A stretch of 64,000 nt of DNA from Liolophura sinensis (Eukaryota; Mollusca; Polyplacophora; Chitonida; Chitonidae). Positions within the stretch are counted from its first letter, which is position 1, and the number at the start of each line of letters is the position of its first letter. A program made the position numbers and the translations under genes. The DNA lies in contig NC_088295.1 of NCBI RefSeq assembly GCF_032854445.1, forward strand, positions 89,264,644-89,328,643, given 5' to 3'. Below are positions 10,708 to 22,823 of this stretch, in pieces. The notes beneath the pieces are model-generated. The model was not told where the DNA came from, did no database searches, and worked only from the letters and a program-made list of their open reading frames with translations.

Positions 10708-11052
10708 AACCGGCCCGGATAGTACAATTGGTAGAGCGTCGGGAACGGTAGATCCAGAATCAATCCTGGGTCGAGTCACACCTAAGACTTTAAAAGAGGA
10801 AGTTGTAACTTCCTTGCTTGGCGTTCAACATGAAAGGGATAGTGCAAAGACTGGTTGACCCGTATCAGTATAATTGCTCGGGCGGAGCGGCTTACTTGCT
10901 TACTTCGGCAAGTCGTCTCAGTGAAGCAGCACTAGATAAAAGAACGGTGGAAATACGTCCTGCAACTAGGAGGTACATTACATACACCCTAAGAATTCCT
11001 TCGTCGTCATTGTTGAGCACGACGTTAAAGCCCTAGCACTCACTCACTCACT
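10708..11052 (+). repeat. SINE family 1, full-length copy with empty site in the partner block
   Basis: The left end is tRNA-like (cggcccggatagtacaattg with gtagagcg as A-box region; ggtagatccagaatcaatcc as diverged B-box region). The body follows with gaggaagttgtaacttcctt, ggttgacccgtatcagtata and gacgttaaa, and a (TGAG)n-type tail read as actcactcactc. The flanking aatttg (10,702-10,707 and 11,053-11,058) is a likely target-site duplication. In the duplicate block the same site at about 28,708 reads through as ctcgctcgctaatctg without the SINE. The frame at 10,818-11,036 is part of the SINE and not a gene. Confidence 0.9.
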
Positions 11053-13339
11053 AATTTGCATGGGACCAAAAAAAAGGCAATGTAACCAGAATAAATTGCA
11101 AAACACCCATTAACATTTGATAAAAAAAAGGCTAGTTAAAATTTTTTGTAAAAATTGGTACTTTTCCATCTAAGTTGTCCTGCGTATACTTATGTATTAC
11201 GGAACCGAATCTGCCAGTTTTAAAAACAAGCAAGGCCAAGTGATTGGTGGTAATCATGAGCCATCGTAAGTGTTATATATGCTTTTAAAATCCTTACCAC
11301 CTTGGAGGACACATAATTCATGCGATGTAATAAAAAAATCTCTTTGCAGAATATCCCACTCACACTTTCCCCAAAACATAGGTTGTGGCTTTCATCACAA
11401 ACCATGTGACCAAATACCTCAACTGATCTGTAAGGTAATAAAATACCACGCCTGCAAAATGCTAAGCACCCCAGACACAGCGACTTGTAGGCAAATGGCT
11501 ACAGAAAGACTTCGTAAACGCCAGTGATACCTTTCTTTTTCTCTTCAAATGTGTATCGTGACTACTAATGTACGTGTGTACCAATAAATCCAACAAGCGC
11601 CCTGGCTGTTACTGGGAAGAACAAGCAAACTCACGATCGTTATCACTGACACGAGACCACTCATAACGACCAAAAACAAGAGGCTGGCTTATTAGCGAGG
11701 GAAGAAAATAGGGAAAAAGTGTACCATTGTTATCATGGATAGAAGAATATTAAGGTGGACATCTACTTTTGTATAATGGCATTCATCTGTGCATTCAGAA
11801 ATCTGCCATTCATTGTCTTGTTATTGTTCTCATTATATAGACTAAATTGTTTAAATATGTGGTGTACTCCAAAAACTACGGCAAGCTGCACATGGCTCCA
11901 TGTAAACAGTAAGGTTGATAACTAAGAATTGGTAAAGGAGATATGGAGCGTATTCTCATCTGACATTATACCGTTTCAGGAGTTTCATAATCACCTTTTT
12001 ACGTGCTTAAACACAGGGTCGTCGACAACGCTTTCTGCCATCAGTGAATGAGGTTCATCAGCATTAAGACTGGTTTGTACAAACGCCACGCTGCGGTCAT
12101 AGTCAATAACAAAGTAAACCCAGCTGAAGAATTTTCTGCCTGAATCTAGCTTACAAAACAGCACTGATGAGCTAGACAGTAGACTTTCATAGTGTGCTAA
12201 ACTATGTCATATCGTACAGAGCATGATACACACATTTTCTACGCAATGTCCACACTTTGTCCATCCACTTCAACATGACCAAGGAACAGCGTGTATTAGT
12301 ACAGCTCCTGGCCATCGTCGTTGTCCGAGATTCCAAGTGCTCTATCTATGATTGAATCAGCTGTGTATCTCTACTCGTCAATGATTGGATTATAACATAA
12401 GAGGCTGTCTTCCCTTGTGCAAGGGGACATGACAGGTCGGTTTCATAGGAACAATCAGGCGAGTATATTAAATACATGGTCATAGCACCAAGGTATTTCC
12501 AAATCTTTCTGCTGTGAAGGTAAATTGAATAAAGTCAGATAGCTGTTGATTTGATTCCAATCGGAGGTGAACTCACCATAGCCTATATACTTGTACCGTT
12601 ATCCAACACTGCAAAAATGTTTCAGACTTTCTTGATGGCAAATATCTGTATGGGGGGCTATTTTGTCTTCCATTATTCTGCGACCTTTATTGCTATAGAA
12701 ATGGAAATGTCCCGGCTGAGGAATGTGCATCTGCCTATCGTAGGTGATCCCCGAAAGGTTACAGTGTCTACTCTTAGACGGAGGGGGCAATTAGAATCAG
12801 TTTCCGCTAAGTGGTGTTGCATGGATGTTTCCCCATTGGTCCTTCTCATGTCCTCACATTGCATTGGCACGTCCATTATGTTAAAGCTACCACTATCATT
12901 TTATTTCTATACAGAAAGCAGTGGTGGCGTAAACTAGATTCACATAACTCCAAGACTTACATGACTTTTTGAATGGGGAAAATATCGTAACTGGTGTGCA
13001 GGGGTACATCAGTGGTAGGATGCATGGTGGGACTAAGGGATGATGTATTCTTGGAAACTCTGGCCAGTATACATGTACAGCCAGTGTATAGGAAGACATC
13101 CTTGCTGTCTTGGGCTATCAGATTTTGTAGATAAGTTAAATATATTTGAAGAAGAGAAGGATCAGCGAATGTAGGCGTTACCATGGGATAAGCCAGACAG
13201 CGCTCAGTCTTTTGTTACATTTAACGTAATATCCAGGAGTAAGTCGATTGCTTATCTGATTCTTGGTAACTCCATCTTTTACTTGTACGACTTGGGTCAG
13301 CTTTATATGTTGCCAGTGAAACCACTCGTCTTGAGCGAG

Positions 13340-13530
13340 TTACCGGACATACTTTTCTACGAGAGACAAATATGTTCACGATATAGATACAGTACAAGTT
13401 GTAGTCATACAACATTAGACTACAAAAAAAACCTATGAGGGGCATCAAGCAAAGTTCAAGCGAGTAGTGAGAGTGGGAGAAAAAATTTTTCTTGTCTAGG
13501 GCCAGGTTTGACATTTTTAACTTTTGACTA
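13340..13530 (-). repeat. Decayed SINE family 2 body in block Y copy A
   Basis: Reverse-strand sequence with ttgatgcccctcataggttt, tagtctaatgttg and tgactacaacttgt matches the body of the SINE at 31,370-31,605 and at 4,759-4,950. The tRNA-like head present in copy B is missing here: the DNA goes from ggccaggtttgac directly to flank-like sequence. Because both block copies hold the SINE at the same place, it was inserted before the block duplicated. Confidence 0.6.
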
Positions 13531-14345
13531 GAATATATTTGATCAATATAAAACTCCAATCAGACGCAACAAGAGGACCAAACATTAACAATATATACCT
13601 AGAGTGAATAAATCAATTTATCAGTTACCCAGCGCATATGAAACAAATATTTTTTTACTAATTATATATAGATCAATAAAACGTATGAACTTGTCTACAA
13701 CATAGTTGTAAAACATAATATGAATTGAAACAAAGTAAAACTTTATGAATGGCAGGCTTACTATTTGAATTTAGGGTACGATTGAGAAGGATTACGCAAC
13801 ATTGCATCGAGATAAATGGAGATTCCAGCAAATCATAGGCCAAGCTATTTAACCAAGGCCAAGTCCTTTTCGATGATCAAAGTATCAGTATGAACAAGTG
13901 GTTCTATAAAAAATGGAACTAGACCATGGGTAATATAACAGGGAAGTCGAGTGATTGGCTTAGCGTGACGAAAAAAGACGCAATGTGCTAATCAGAAATA
14001 TCTCGGTTCACTTTTTGTTTTTCTCCATAACTTCGTGTTACTTAGCCGTTCTATTTTTTGCATAATTGCGGTTCGACTTTGACGCGCTCTGCTATTAGCA
14101 CGTACTTGTTCTAATCCACCTCTGGCTGATTTGCGGCTGACTTTAACTCGGTGTGGTTTTCGCCGGGCTTGACAACAAGCTGTCCAACAAGGACTCCAAA
14201 CCTTTGTGTTGTCATGTATTTGTAGCAAGCATGTTTGCAGTTTTTCACTTCTGGATTTGCTTTGTACATTTTTTTTATCTCTTACCCTCAAACACGTGGT
14301 TAATACCGTGGTTTATCCAATGTGAGTGGATTAAGAGTGTCCAGA

Positions 14346-15678
14346 CAGACGAGTTTTGTTTCTTGTCTAGGGCGACCCATTGTAAGCGGGAAACGGAGGC
14401 AATTATATCTAAAATTTATTCTAGGTTATTCATATATTGAGTCTTCTGGTGATAGGGCAAGTCCATGCAGCCAAAGTTTTGCCGCCACTGAGGTATCATG
14501 CCGAACACACCAGACTATCATACTGACACTGGGCCAACCACTCCTGTTTCCTTGCGAGGCAGCAGACCGAGGCACCATTTTTTAAAGTGTTTGGTATGAC
14601 CCGAGCCGGTCGATGGTTATAGTCCTTTTACATCATTGTCAGTCTTGGTAGTGATGTAAGATGATATTTTACCCAGTTAAAGTAATTGGGAATAATTAAC
14701 GTGATTGGTGGTTATATTTGGTGTGGTGATGAGAGTTGGTCATGGTGATGGTTGGTTATAGTGACTCGTGGTTAATATGATGAGTGGCTGTAGTGTTTGT
14801 AGTGCATAGATGGTTACATTTGCTGTAGTGATGGGAGTTGGTCATGGTGGTGGTTGGTTATAGTGACTCGTGGGTAATGTGATGAGCGGTTGTAGTGTTT
14901 AGTGTTTTGTAATGGATAGCAGTCGGGAGTATCTGTGTTCTGCTCGTGTAGTTTCAATTTTAACTTTGTAAGCTATCCTTATTTGGACAGGAATATACTG
15001 AAGGGTCCTCCATATGGCGTGTACATGACTCGCCTTGTAGCTTTTGCTAAATTTCAACCAACGACACAAATTATCACTCCAAAAACTTGGGTGTCAAGGT
15101 TATTCCATCAAACGCCTTCACTCCAAGTTTTACAATGAGTATCATTAAGTAAATATGGACAGAGCGTCCAGAATCTCTGGAACTCTGCTCTACGATTGTG
15201 TCTAATTCCGCTTAACGCGGGAATAGGGGTATATTCATCGTGTTGAATTAGATTGCTACTTTGGATATATGTACAATTGCAACCAAAGCGCAATTGAGAC
15301 ATATATTTTGTTATCGACAACTGATATTCTAGTATGCTACACAATATAAATACTGATTTCACTCAGTCACCCAGAACATATCTTGCATCTTTCCTACATA
15401 AATGAAAACTGTTGACTGTTTTTTTTTCTATGATTCCATCCGATGTTCATACTATATATATTTAGTTCTTTGGTAGTTTGTGTTTAACGCATCGTCTTGG
15501 GCATTGTTCTTGCAATTATTGACCTGGAACGTCCATCTTGGTGGACTATTGGTATACAAATGCCTGTTTCGACGCGTGGGTTAAAGTAGCTTGCATGAAT
15601 AACATGCAGTAGTGGGAGTAAGGCCTTCTCTACTATACAACTCACAATACTACCACACAGCAGGTATCAGTCTGCCCT
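14346..15678. other. Junction region between duplication copies; small tandem repeat
   Basis: This interval separates the end of recognisable block Y from the start of block X copy 2. At 14,700-14,925 two imperfect copies of a repeat of about 101 bp share gagttggtcatggtg and ggttggttatagtgactcgt. The rest has no recognisable gene or repeat. The frame at 15,108-15,362 has no motif. Confidence 0.55.
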
Positions 15679-16705
15679 CGGAGCTGGTACTGATCCTCTT
15701 TGATCGTGTTTTACCTACCTAAGCTTTGTACCCTGACCAATTCATCTTGCCTTTGATTTAGACCGCTTCAGGTTTCATCGCTAGTAATGGAGTGCTCTTT
15801 GAATGATCATTTGATGGGGTGTACCTGATCACGGCGGTAAAAGCTGAATGTTCAAAGAGACAGACTTGTGAGCCCTACCTGACAATGCACGTACCAGCGT
15901 TTGAAGCATTGATTTACAAAGAATTAATCTTGCCATAGTACCACAGTATGTATTTTCCATCAACGTGGTAAAATAGCACAAAGATCCCTATGGCGACATA
16001 ATATAATATATAACCTTCAGAGAAACTATCTAGTTTTGGATGGACAGTTAGCGTTTTAACCGATTAATTTGAGGTGACCTTCAAATGCGGAGAGAAGGTA
16101 AGTCCCTAGGGGTGTCAAAAGGAAACAGAAGTGAGACAACTTGCCAAAGCTATTTGACGGAACAGACAAAACCCTTTGAGCATCACGTCTACAGTGTTCT
16201 GCCCAAATGATTTAAAACTTTCAACAAATTCCCTTGAAAATGTAATTCACTTCAAATAAATAGAAGTGATTTATTACACTCCACTGCGAGAAGGCTGTCA
16301 TTGATCTTGATTGTTTTCTAATGGTTACTTTGCTGTATTTTCTAGCCTCATTTAGGCATAATCATATTTTCGATTAATTTACCCAGCTAATATGTGGCCC
16401 TAACATGTATACCCCAAAACCAAGAGTTCTAATGTCTTTTACTCTTCGTCTAATCCATGGCCACCAATACTTGCATCTAAATTTGGTGTGAGACCTTGGC
16501 AAAACATGAACTCTAGTTAGGATTGCTTTCTGAAAAATTCTGATGGTAAAAGCTAATTAAAACTAAGAGAGTTAATCTAGAACATTTCCGTCACAGTGAT
16601 ACAAATAAAAACTAGTGTCTTATTTGCACAAAACATTACATATCTGTGCTGTCGTTTTTATCCACTTCATCAAGTTCTTCCTTTCTAATCTAGGCACCAA
16701 AGCCG
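15679..16705 (+). repeat. Duplicated block X, copy 2, left part
   Basis: This is the partner of bases 1-1,015, aligned along its whole length. It has one extra stretch of about 20 bp near 16,580 (after actaagagagtt) that copy 1 lacks. The alignment stops at about the position where Gypsy element 1 starts in copy 1, so this copy shows the site without that element. No frame is shared with copy 1. Confidence 0.8.
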
Positions 16706-17029
16706 TAATTGGAGACATCTACCAACAACTCTTACGTCCGTATACAGGCATTAGATAAACAGTTCTAGTCACACGAGTACAGGTAACCTTGATGCATGTG
16801 ACTTTTTCACTGGGATACATGTCCACGTTGATGAGTCCTGAAATCTGACTTATCGAAATTCCAAGAGAGAATGGTCAGACAGATCTATATTTAATGGTGG
16901 CACTGGTGATCTCCGTGTGGTGACAGATGTAGCGCATGTGGACGTTTTGGTGTGTGTTGTCAGAGACGGTTTGTTTATAGCCTGTGTAACAGGTGGGTGA
17001 AGGTCAAGGAGTAGAGTAGATATTAATGG
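16706..17029. other. Uninterrupted middle of block X copy 2, no gene seen
   Basis: About 325 bp join the two matching parts of block X in this copy, where copy 1 has about 4.7 kb. It may be the original middle segment, lost or displaced in copy 1. The reverse frame at 16,850-17,173 spans into block X right part and shows no motif. Confidence 0.5.
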
Positions 17030-17545
17030 GGGCCGGAGACTTTCATTGTCCAGATAACATCTGGTGTGAAGACCAGCATATGAAAACCAGCGCTCAGGTA
17101 GAATACCCATATGATGTCTGAGTGACCGCCCCCTTACCATATCTAAGGCTGCCTTCAGGTCGTTTGAATTCATTGCTTATTTTAAGTTCTGCCAATTGAT
17201 TGATTCAGAAATCGAATAATTAATGATTTTATGTGTCACAGCCATTGTGATAAGGATCAGCTTTACACGGATAGAAAACTACCATTAAATGACAAGTTTA
17301 AGCCAGTCCATAACCAACATGCTTATACTAATAACCTGTATACATGTATATAACCAAACAACATTTGCAGTTCGTTTTTTCGAGGAGAGGACTTCGGACT
17401 GATATTTTGTCAAACTGGTGTGTGTTATCAATGCTACCGAAGCCTTCTCACTTACTGGCCAGTTGGCTAGAGTTGACAGGCCGAGATGGACAGTACCCTG
17501 CGGTCTTCTTCTTGTGCATTGCCGTTAAGTCAAAAAAACTCGAAG
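17030..17545 (+). repeat. Duplicated block X, copy 2, right part
   Basis: This is the partner of 5,690-6,260 (anchors agataacatctggtgtgaag, accagcgctcag, gaattcattgcttattttaag, aaccaacatgcttatact, gcggtcttcttct). It continues directly into the repeat shared with 45,585-46,185. In copy 1 that continuation is replaced by the 32-bp minisatellite. Confidence 0.78.
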
Positions 17546-18085
17546 GGCAAGGCAGCAGCTGGCTAAAACATATTTCAATCGAAAGCAGGATACTCAAGCT
17601 TTATACTTTATTATTTTAATGAGATCTTACCAAATAACATGTGGAATAATGCCTAAGCTGTAACATAGCCTTTACCCATTCACTCCATGAAGTTACATAT
17701 TGTTATGTCACTGCATAATTAAGACATCATTTTGTGATCATTTACAACGATTTAGTTACATATAGCCGAAAGGTCATTCCACAGAGTGTTGTGGGACAGG
17801 ACTGTGTCATTTACAAACCACAACAGACGCAAAACCAGCTGGTTAACAAGCCGAGTGATAATCAACGATGATATCACGAATTGTGTCAGTCAGTAGCATA
17901 ACGTCTCGGCCCGAACCGCTTTCATCTCCCCAATAGATCCTAGGCCTACTTAGTCACGCTGCTGAAATAATACAAATACGCTTTTTGTCGTTCATTTTAA
18001 CGTTTAGAAAGCAGTTTATAAATAACAAATATCACAGTCAGTGAAAACTTCATTAGGGACGCCGAAGGTTTATTGTGTAACTTAT
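17546..18085 (+). repeat. Segment repeated at 45,585-46,185
   Basis: Shared anchors with 45,585-46,185 include ggcaaggcagca versus acaaggcagcacc, caggatactcaagctt, tattttaatgagat, acccattcactcc, acgatttagttac, cataacgtctcggcc versus cataatgtctcggcc, catctcccca and gccgaaggttta. The distant copy has about 70 bp more after tttaatgagatttc. No coding frame is conserved. Confidence 0.82.
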
Positions 18086-18850
18086 CGAGCTAGCTTAGTA
18101 AGCCGTAACACTTGGAATTAGCCTGCCACTAATCTTGGTTTTCACCAGTGAAACCCCCTCACCAGTAGGCGTCCGGAACAAGGGAAGATTGAAAACCTGT
18201 AACGACACTGAACACAAGCACAACAACATTATTGAAATGAAAAATTATTGAAAAATAGCATGTGTTCAGAATAAACGCGATTTACATTCGTCGCATAAAG
18301 AGCGCCACGACGCTGTTTACAAATACAGGGTGGCTTGCTTGCTGACCGTACGCGTTAATCTGTTCATGGCACCCACAGAACTTTCGAAGCAGTTCCACAG
18401 CCTGGTCACAGCTAAGCTAAGGATCCCGGCGTCTCCCTGAATTGCAGTACCAGACACTGATTCCCTATTACAGCCCCTTTGCAGCCCCTTTACAGCTCGA
18501 TCACAGCCCAAGACGGTCACCGACGTCTCCCGTTACAGCGACAGTACAGCTCTGAACACGGTTCCCGACATCTCCCGTCACAGTCCTCTCACCGGCCGAC
18601 CATAGCTCCCCATACAGCACTGTTACCCAGCGACCAGTTTTATCTGCTCATACCTCAGTTATCAATATTAAAATATTCCCACAGACCGTACCAAGTGCGT
18701 GTTTTATAAGTTTTTCCCGCAGTGTAAACAACAGAAACTGGGGTCTGCCTGCTCTTAGGTTTAGTGCAATATAATGCCCGACCAGGTTTGCAGTCAGTCC
18801 CTGAAAGTTCTTAGCGGAAATACGTGGTTAACTGCTGTTGGAAGAGTAGG
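18086..18850. other. Unassigned sequence before the 104-bp satellite
   Basis: No gene or clear repeat is seen. Between about 18,440 and 18,640 the sequence is C-rich with loosely repeated phrases such as gtctcccgttacagc and atctcccgtcacag, suggesting a decayed short tandem repeat. The two opposite frames there (18,317-18,520 and 18,479-18,709) have no motif. Confidence 0.5.
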
Positions 18851-19799
18851 GCTGAGAATAGCCCAAACTAATCAGGTTTGAATTTACACTGTATATCCCA
18901 CGGCCTGGTCTGGTCCTAGAGATTACCGTACTCTACTACGGTTAGAATGACAGGGCTGAGAATAGCCCAAACTAATCAGGTTTGCATTTACACTGTATAT
19001 CCCACGGCCTGGTCTGGTCCTAGAGATTACCACACTCTGCTACGGTTAGCATGACAGGGCTGAGAATAGCCCAAACTAATCAGGTTTGCATTTACACTGT
19101 AAATCCCACGGCCTTGTCTGGTCCTAGAGATTACCACACTCTGCTATGGTTAGAATGACAGGGTTGAGAATAGCCCAAACTAATCAGGTTTGCATTTACA
19201 CTGTATATCCCACGGCCTTGTCTGGTCCTAGAGATTACTGCACTCTGCTACGGTTAGAATGGCAGGGCTGAGAAAAGCCCAAACTAATCAGGTTTGCATT
19301 TACACTGTATATCCCACGGCCTGGTCTGGTCCTAGAGATTACCACACTCTGCTATGGTTAGAAGGACAGGGTTGAGAATAGCCCAAACTAATCAGGTTTG
19401 CATTTACACTGTATATCCCACGGCCTTGTCTGGTCCTAGAGATTACCGCACTCTGCTACGGTTAGAATGGCAGGGCTGAGAAAAGCCCAAACTAATCAGG
19501 TTTGCATTTACACTGTATATCCCACGGCCTTGTCTGGTCCTAGAGATTACCGCACTCTGCTACGGTTAGCATGACAGGGCTGAGAATAGCCCAAGCTATT
19601 CAGGTTTGCATTTACACTGTATATCCCACGGCCTTGTCTGGTCCTAGAGATTACCGTACTCTGCTACGGTTAGAATGACAGGGCTGAGAATAGCCCAAAC
19701 TAATCAGGTTTGCATTTACACTGTAAATCCCACGGCCTTGTCTGGTCCTAGAGATTACCACACTCTGCTACGGTTAGAATGGCAGGGCTGAGAAAAGTC
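18851..19799 (+). repeat. 104-bp satellite, nine exact-length monomers
   Basis: Starting at gctgagaata at 18,851, the same phrase recurs at 18,955, 19,059, 19,163, 19,267, 19,371, 19,475, 19,579, 19,683 and 19,787. That is nine monomers of exactly 104 bp with no indel, plus a partial tenth. Each holds aaactaatcaggtttgcatt, acactgtatatcccacggcc and ctggtcctagagattac. Point variants are shared in a dimer pattern between monomers 3-4 and 5-6. The array lies between blocks X' and Y' and has no counterpart in copy 1. Confidence 0.96.
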
Positions 19800-20599
19800 C
19801 AAACATATAACTTCGGAACGCAGTGGCTGGCGATAATCCCAAACTCTACTGCTGTTTGAACCAGAAGCCTGTCGGACAGTCTATCTCAACAATTTGCAAT
19901 AAATTGCTGGATAACATCGTCAGCGGGGGTTGATATACTCCTAATAGTACGGAAGCCTCTGGTTTTACTTTGAGGTCTGGAGAGCATCTCACTTGTTTCA
20001 TGGCAAACAGGCTCTTATATGGCCACAGACCCTCATTAATTTTCCATAAGCAACAATATTAATGTTAAGCACTGTAGTTCAGTCCCAAACACTCCGTGGC
20101 CAATAAGCCTTGGTGCACACGTGGCCCAGTCTGTGAAAAAGAAGCCATATAAATCTTGACATAGGTTGACCGTCAAAATCTGGACCTTTCGATGCCGGCA
20201 TTTGGGAGGGGTGACCTTACACCCTAAAATACACAGAATTACATTCCCCCGAGAAATGGAAGTGCTAATGTTGTACTGTTTCCATGTAGGCAGATGTGGA
20301 ACTCTCCTGCATGGAGGTAAAACTAGTCAGAGCTAACCGCTCTCTAGTCATGGAGGAAAACACAGCCTAAACCAGGAAGTAAAATTCACTTGAACGCATT
20401 GTGAATCGAGATGGAAAAGAATAAACATTAATAGGTAATTCAGACACCGCACATTTTTCGCTTTTTGGCCAGTATACCGAACCTGACAGCAGTTAAGATT
20501 TCAGATTGGTAGTACTAAGTTCAAATCTCATGGCAATGAAATAAGCAACAGTATGCTGCTACTGTAGTGGATAAAGCGTTCAGGGAAACTGTTTTGTCT
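19800..20599. other. Unassigned sequence after the satellite
   Basis: No gene or named repeat is recognised. The first 60 bp still resemble degraded satellite (cccaaactctactgctgtttgaa). Confidence 0.45.
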
Positions 20600-22480
20600 G
20601 GACTAAACAACCACTAATCACACATGAAATGAATGACATTCCTCCAGACGGAAATTTGACAGACGAGGATCTAATCTTGGGACTTAACTCTGTTGTCCCG
20701 AGAAAATGAACACAGTCAAAAACATGGACGTCGTATCAGGACCAATGCTGTAAATGTGAACCGGAAATGAAATACTGCTGTAGCTGTGGAAAGGTCACCT
20801 CTAGAAGCCCGTAAACCTGAGAAAGGAAATCTACCAACAGAAGTGGCCTGCCTGCCCGAAGGAACACATTGCTGCTCTCACTGACCATCTGGACAAGACG
20901 ACATCCCAATCAGTTAATTATGAGTCACAGCATGGTGGTAGCTTTGGAGCGTCTTGGTGTGGTGGTAGACGTCGCCAACACCAAAATGTGCATCCAAGAC
21001 TATGTCAGGATTGTCTGCGACATGAAAAGCATTCATGCAGTCATTGCTTTGCTTAAGGAGGTACTGATCATCTTTTGCGAAATCTCGGCAGCCAAAGGTC
21101 ATCAAACTTCGATTGTCTCGCATGCCAGTTCCTATTAAATCCTTGATGAATGACTGCACAGAAGAGGTTACCAGGGACATATTCAGAGCTGTTTTGAATG
21201 GCATCCAGGTCACGACCTGTAGTGCTGCTGCAACATCTCCGAGTGGAGAAGATATTGATACGCATTTGATGATTACTACCATACAATCCCTTGACAAGAA
21301 GGAACTGAAAGATGATCCTGCTCTTAAAGAATTTATTCAACCATCCGTCAAAGAGAATGTCATCAGGTGGCACGCCACAGGTGGCAGCTCTCGCATGCGA
21401 AATAAAGAAACTGAAACTTTTGGATAGGGTCCTGTACAGGGTGACTACTTGCTTAGATGGATCAACACGTCAGCTGTTAGTTCTTCTGGACAAATACAAG
21501 AAGATTGCATACGATGAACTTCATATTAACATGGGACTTCCTGGTTCAGAACGAACATTGAGTTTGATCAGAAATCGATTTAATTGGTCTGTTTTTCAGA
21601 AGGATGTGGAAAACTTCGCCAACAAGGCTAACTCTTGTAAGAGAAGTAAGCATCCTGCTCGCAACACAAGGGCTCCTTTACGGCATATCAACGCAACCAT
21701 GCAGTTTGAGAATGTATCCATTGATTTCCTCCATCTAGAGAAAAGTAGTACTGGTCATGAGTACATTCTTATTGTGATGGACCAAGATTTTTTCAGGCAT
21801 ATCCAACCAGGAACAAAAGTGGTAAAACAGTAGCGGACAGAATCTTTAATGATTATATTGTGAGATTTGGATTCCCAGGTCGGATTCATCACGACCAAGG
21901 AGGCGAATAACCTCTTCAAGAGCTTACTTGAGCTATATGTCCAGATCAAGAACCACCTAATACCATCCTTAAGGGAACGGGCAGGTAGAGCGCTGCCATT
22001 CTTCCTTGTCTTCAGAAGATCACCACGTCTTCCAGTGGATGTTCTCCTTGGCTTACAGCAGGACTCTCAATCAAGTTATGTTGACGACGGGAAAGTTGGT
22101 TTACAAAAGGTATACATCCAGCATCCAGCGCATCTAGAATGATAGTCCTGTTTACTCTGTTCGACCTCAGAAGGGAAATGAACTTCCAAGAGTCATACAC
22201 AGAAATTCAGTGTCGTCTTGTGATTCTCTCCCGTTGGAATGTGACCTGGACAGAAAATCTAATACTAGCCCACCAGTGAGAAAGGCAAAACAATCAACAT
22301 CGCACACCGCCTGTGGAACAAACATCGGAGGATAGTAGTTCTGACGAAGAGGGAGGAGGCTTCGTTACTTAACGACTTAATTCTCTCAGACAGAAGACCT
22401 CCTATGCGGTTGACTTGTGGTGGTAGCGGCAACTTCAGTGAATAAATAGTGGATGACGTAAGCAATAGTAATGGGAAAGC
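20600..22480 (+). mobile_element. Ty3/Gypsy remnant, element 2 (pol 3-prime half)
   Basis: The + strand carries the linker after RNase H, the integrase zinc finger, part of the core, the C-terminal domain and the pol tail of a Ty3/Gypsy element; gag, protease and RT are absent. The linker at 21,113-21,400 has CTEEVTRDIFRAVLNGIQV and DPALKEFIQPS-like sequence. The tail around 22,148-22,275 has YSVRPQKG, VIHRN and CDSLPLECDL, typical of a Gypsy group in marine invertebrates. Stops and frameshifts are frequent. It lies between block X' and block Y' of duplication copy 2 and has no partner in copy 1. Long terminal repeats are not resolved. Confidence 0.82.
21420..22160 (+). pseudogene. pol: Gypsy element 2 integrase, broken
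   Basis: The frame at 21,312-21,833 has a clear HHCC-type finger: ELHINMGLPGSERTLSLI is followed by RFNWSVFQKDVENF, then NSCKRSKHP. The first cysteine of the C-x2-C pair is replaced by alanine in KANSC. The core begins with FENVSIDFLHLEKSS, which includes the first catalytic Asp. After a stop at 21,831 the next frame reads [18 protein letters not shown] and HHDQGGE with the second Asp, then breaks. The segment with the catalytic Glu is deleted and the chain resumes at about 21,960 with LPFFLVFRRSPRLPVDVLLG from the core end. It cannot work as an integrase. Confidence 0.85.
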
Positions 22481-22810
22481 AACAACAATGGGAATGTTAC
22501 AAATGTTATACTAAATATCTCCTCTGTGGATGGGGATCTGCTTGTGAAACTGTTATAGATACACTGTCTCTACAATAGTATTTGATCACTTTGTTAACTA
22601 GTTCTGTAAATGTGACATATTTCTTAGCGTATTAATGTGTATAGTTCTGTAACTTGACTGGCCACCAAGTCTTAAGCTTAAGAGTCCTACTCGTATAGTT
22701 ACAAACATTATTCCAACTATGTTTCTGACGATCATAGGAATGATAAGATTTTGAAGTTAATGTCGGGACGACATTCAAATTAGAGAGGAGATGTGTACCA
22801 AACTGTTCAT
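22481..22810. other. AT-rich flank of Gypsy element 2
   Basis: This follows the pol tail and may contain the 3-prime untranslated region or LTR of element 2. No second copy was found in the window to prove it. No gene is seen. Confidence 0.45.
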
Positions 22811-22823
22811 ATTCCTATGTATG

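Larger units (their letters stand above)
8195..14345 (+). repeat. Duplicated block Y, copy A
   Basis: This region is collinear with 26,780-37,020. Anchors along the alignment are 8,198 with 26,780 (tttaatacat, gttaatttgaaat), 8,285-8,330 with 26,870-26,900 (ccagaaactccgctcaag), 10,113 with 27,641 (tgttcgtgtaacacg), 10,540 with 28,040 (aataggcgtcagttttctg), 11,310 with 29,325 (ccttggaggacacataat), 12,080 with 30,050 (acaaacgccacgctg), 12,720-12,960 with 30,740-30,980, and 13,995-14,290 with 36,570-36,970 (gtgctaatcagaaatat, gccgggcttgac). Identity looks moderate, roughly four bases in five by eye. No frame is conserved across the whole copy. Apart from the arrays and SINEs listed separately, no gene is seen. 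Confidence 0.85.

Noticed and set aside
10708-10790. Functional tRNA gene at the SINE heads (also 37,631 and 44,080-44,154)
   Set aside because: The A- and B-box regions are followed by the SINE body in each case and the stems are decayed.
11270-11527. Conserved gene shared with 29,346-29,588
   Set aside because: The peptides share about 30 residues because the DNA is duplicated. Both frames then diverge through frameshifts and neither has a domain.
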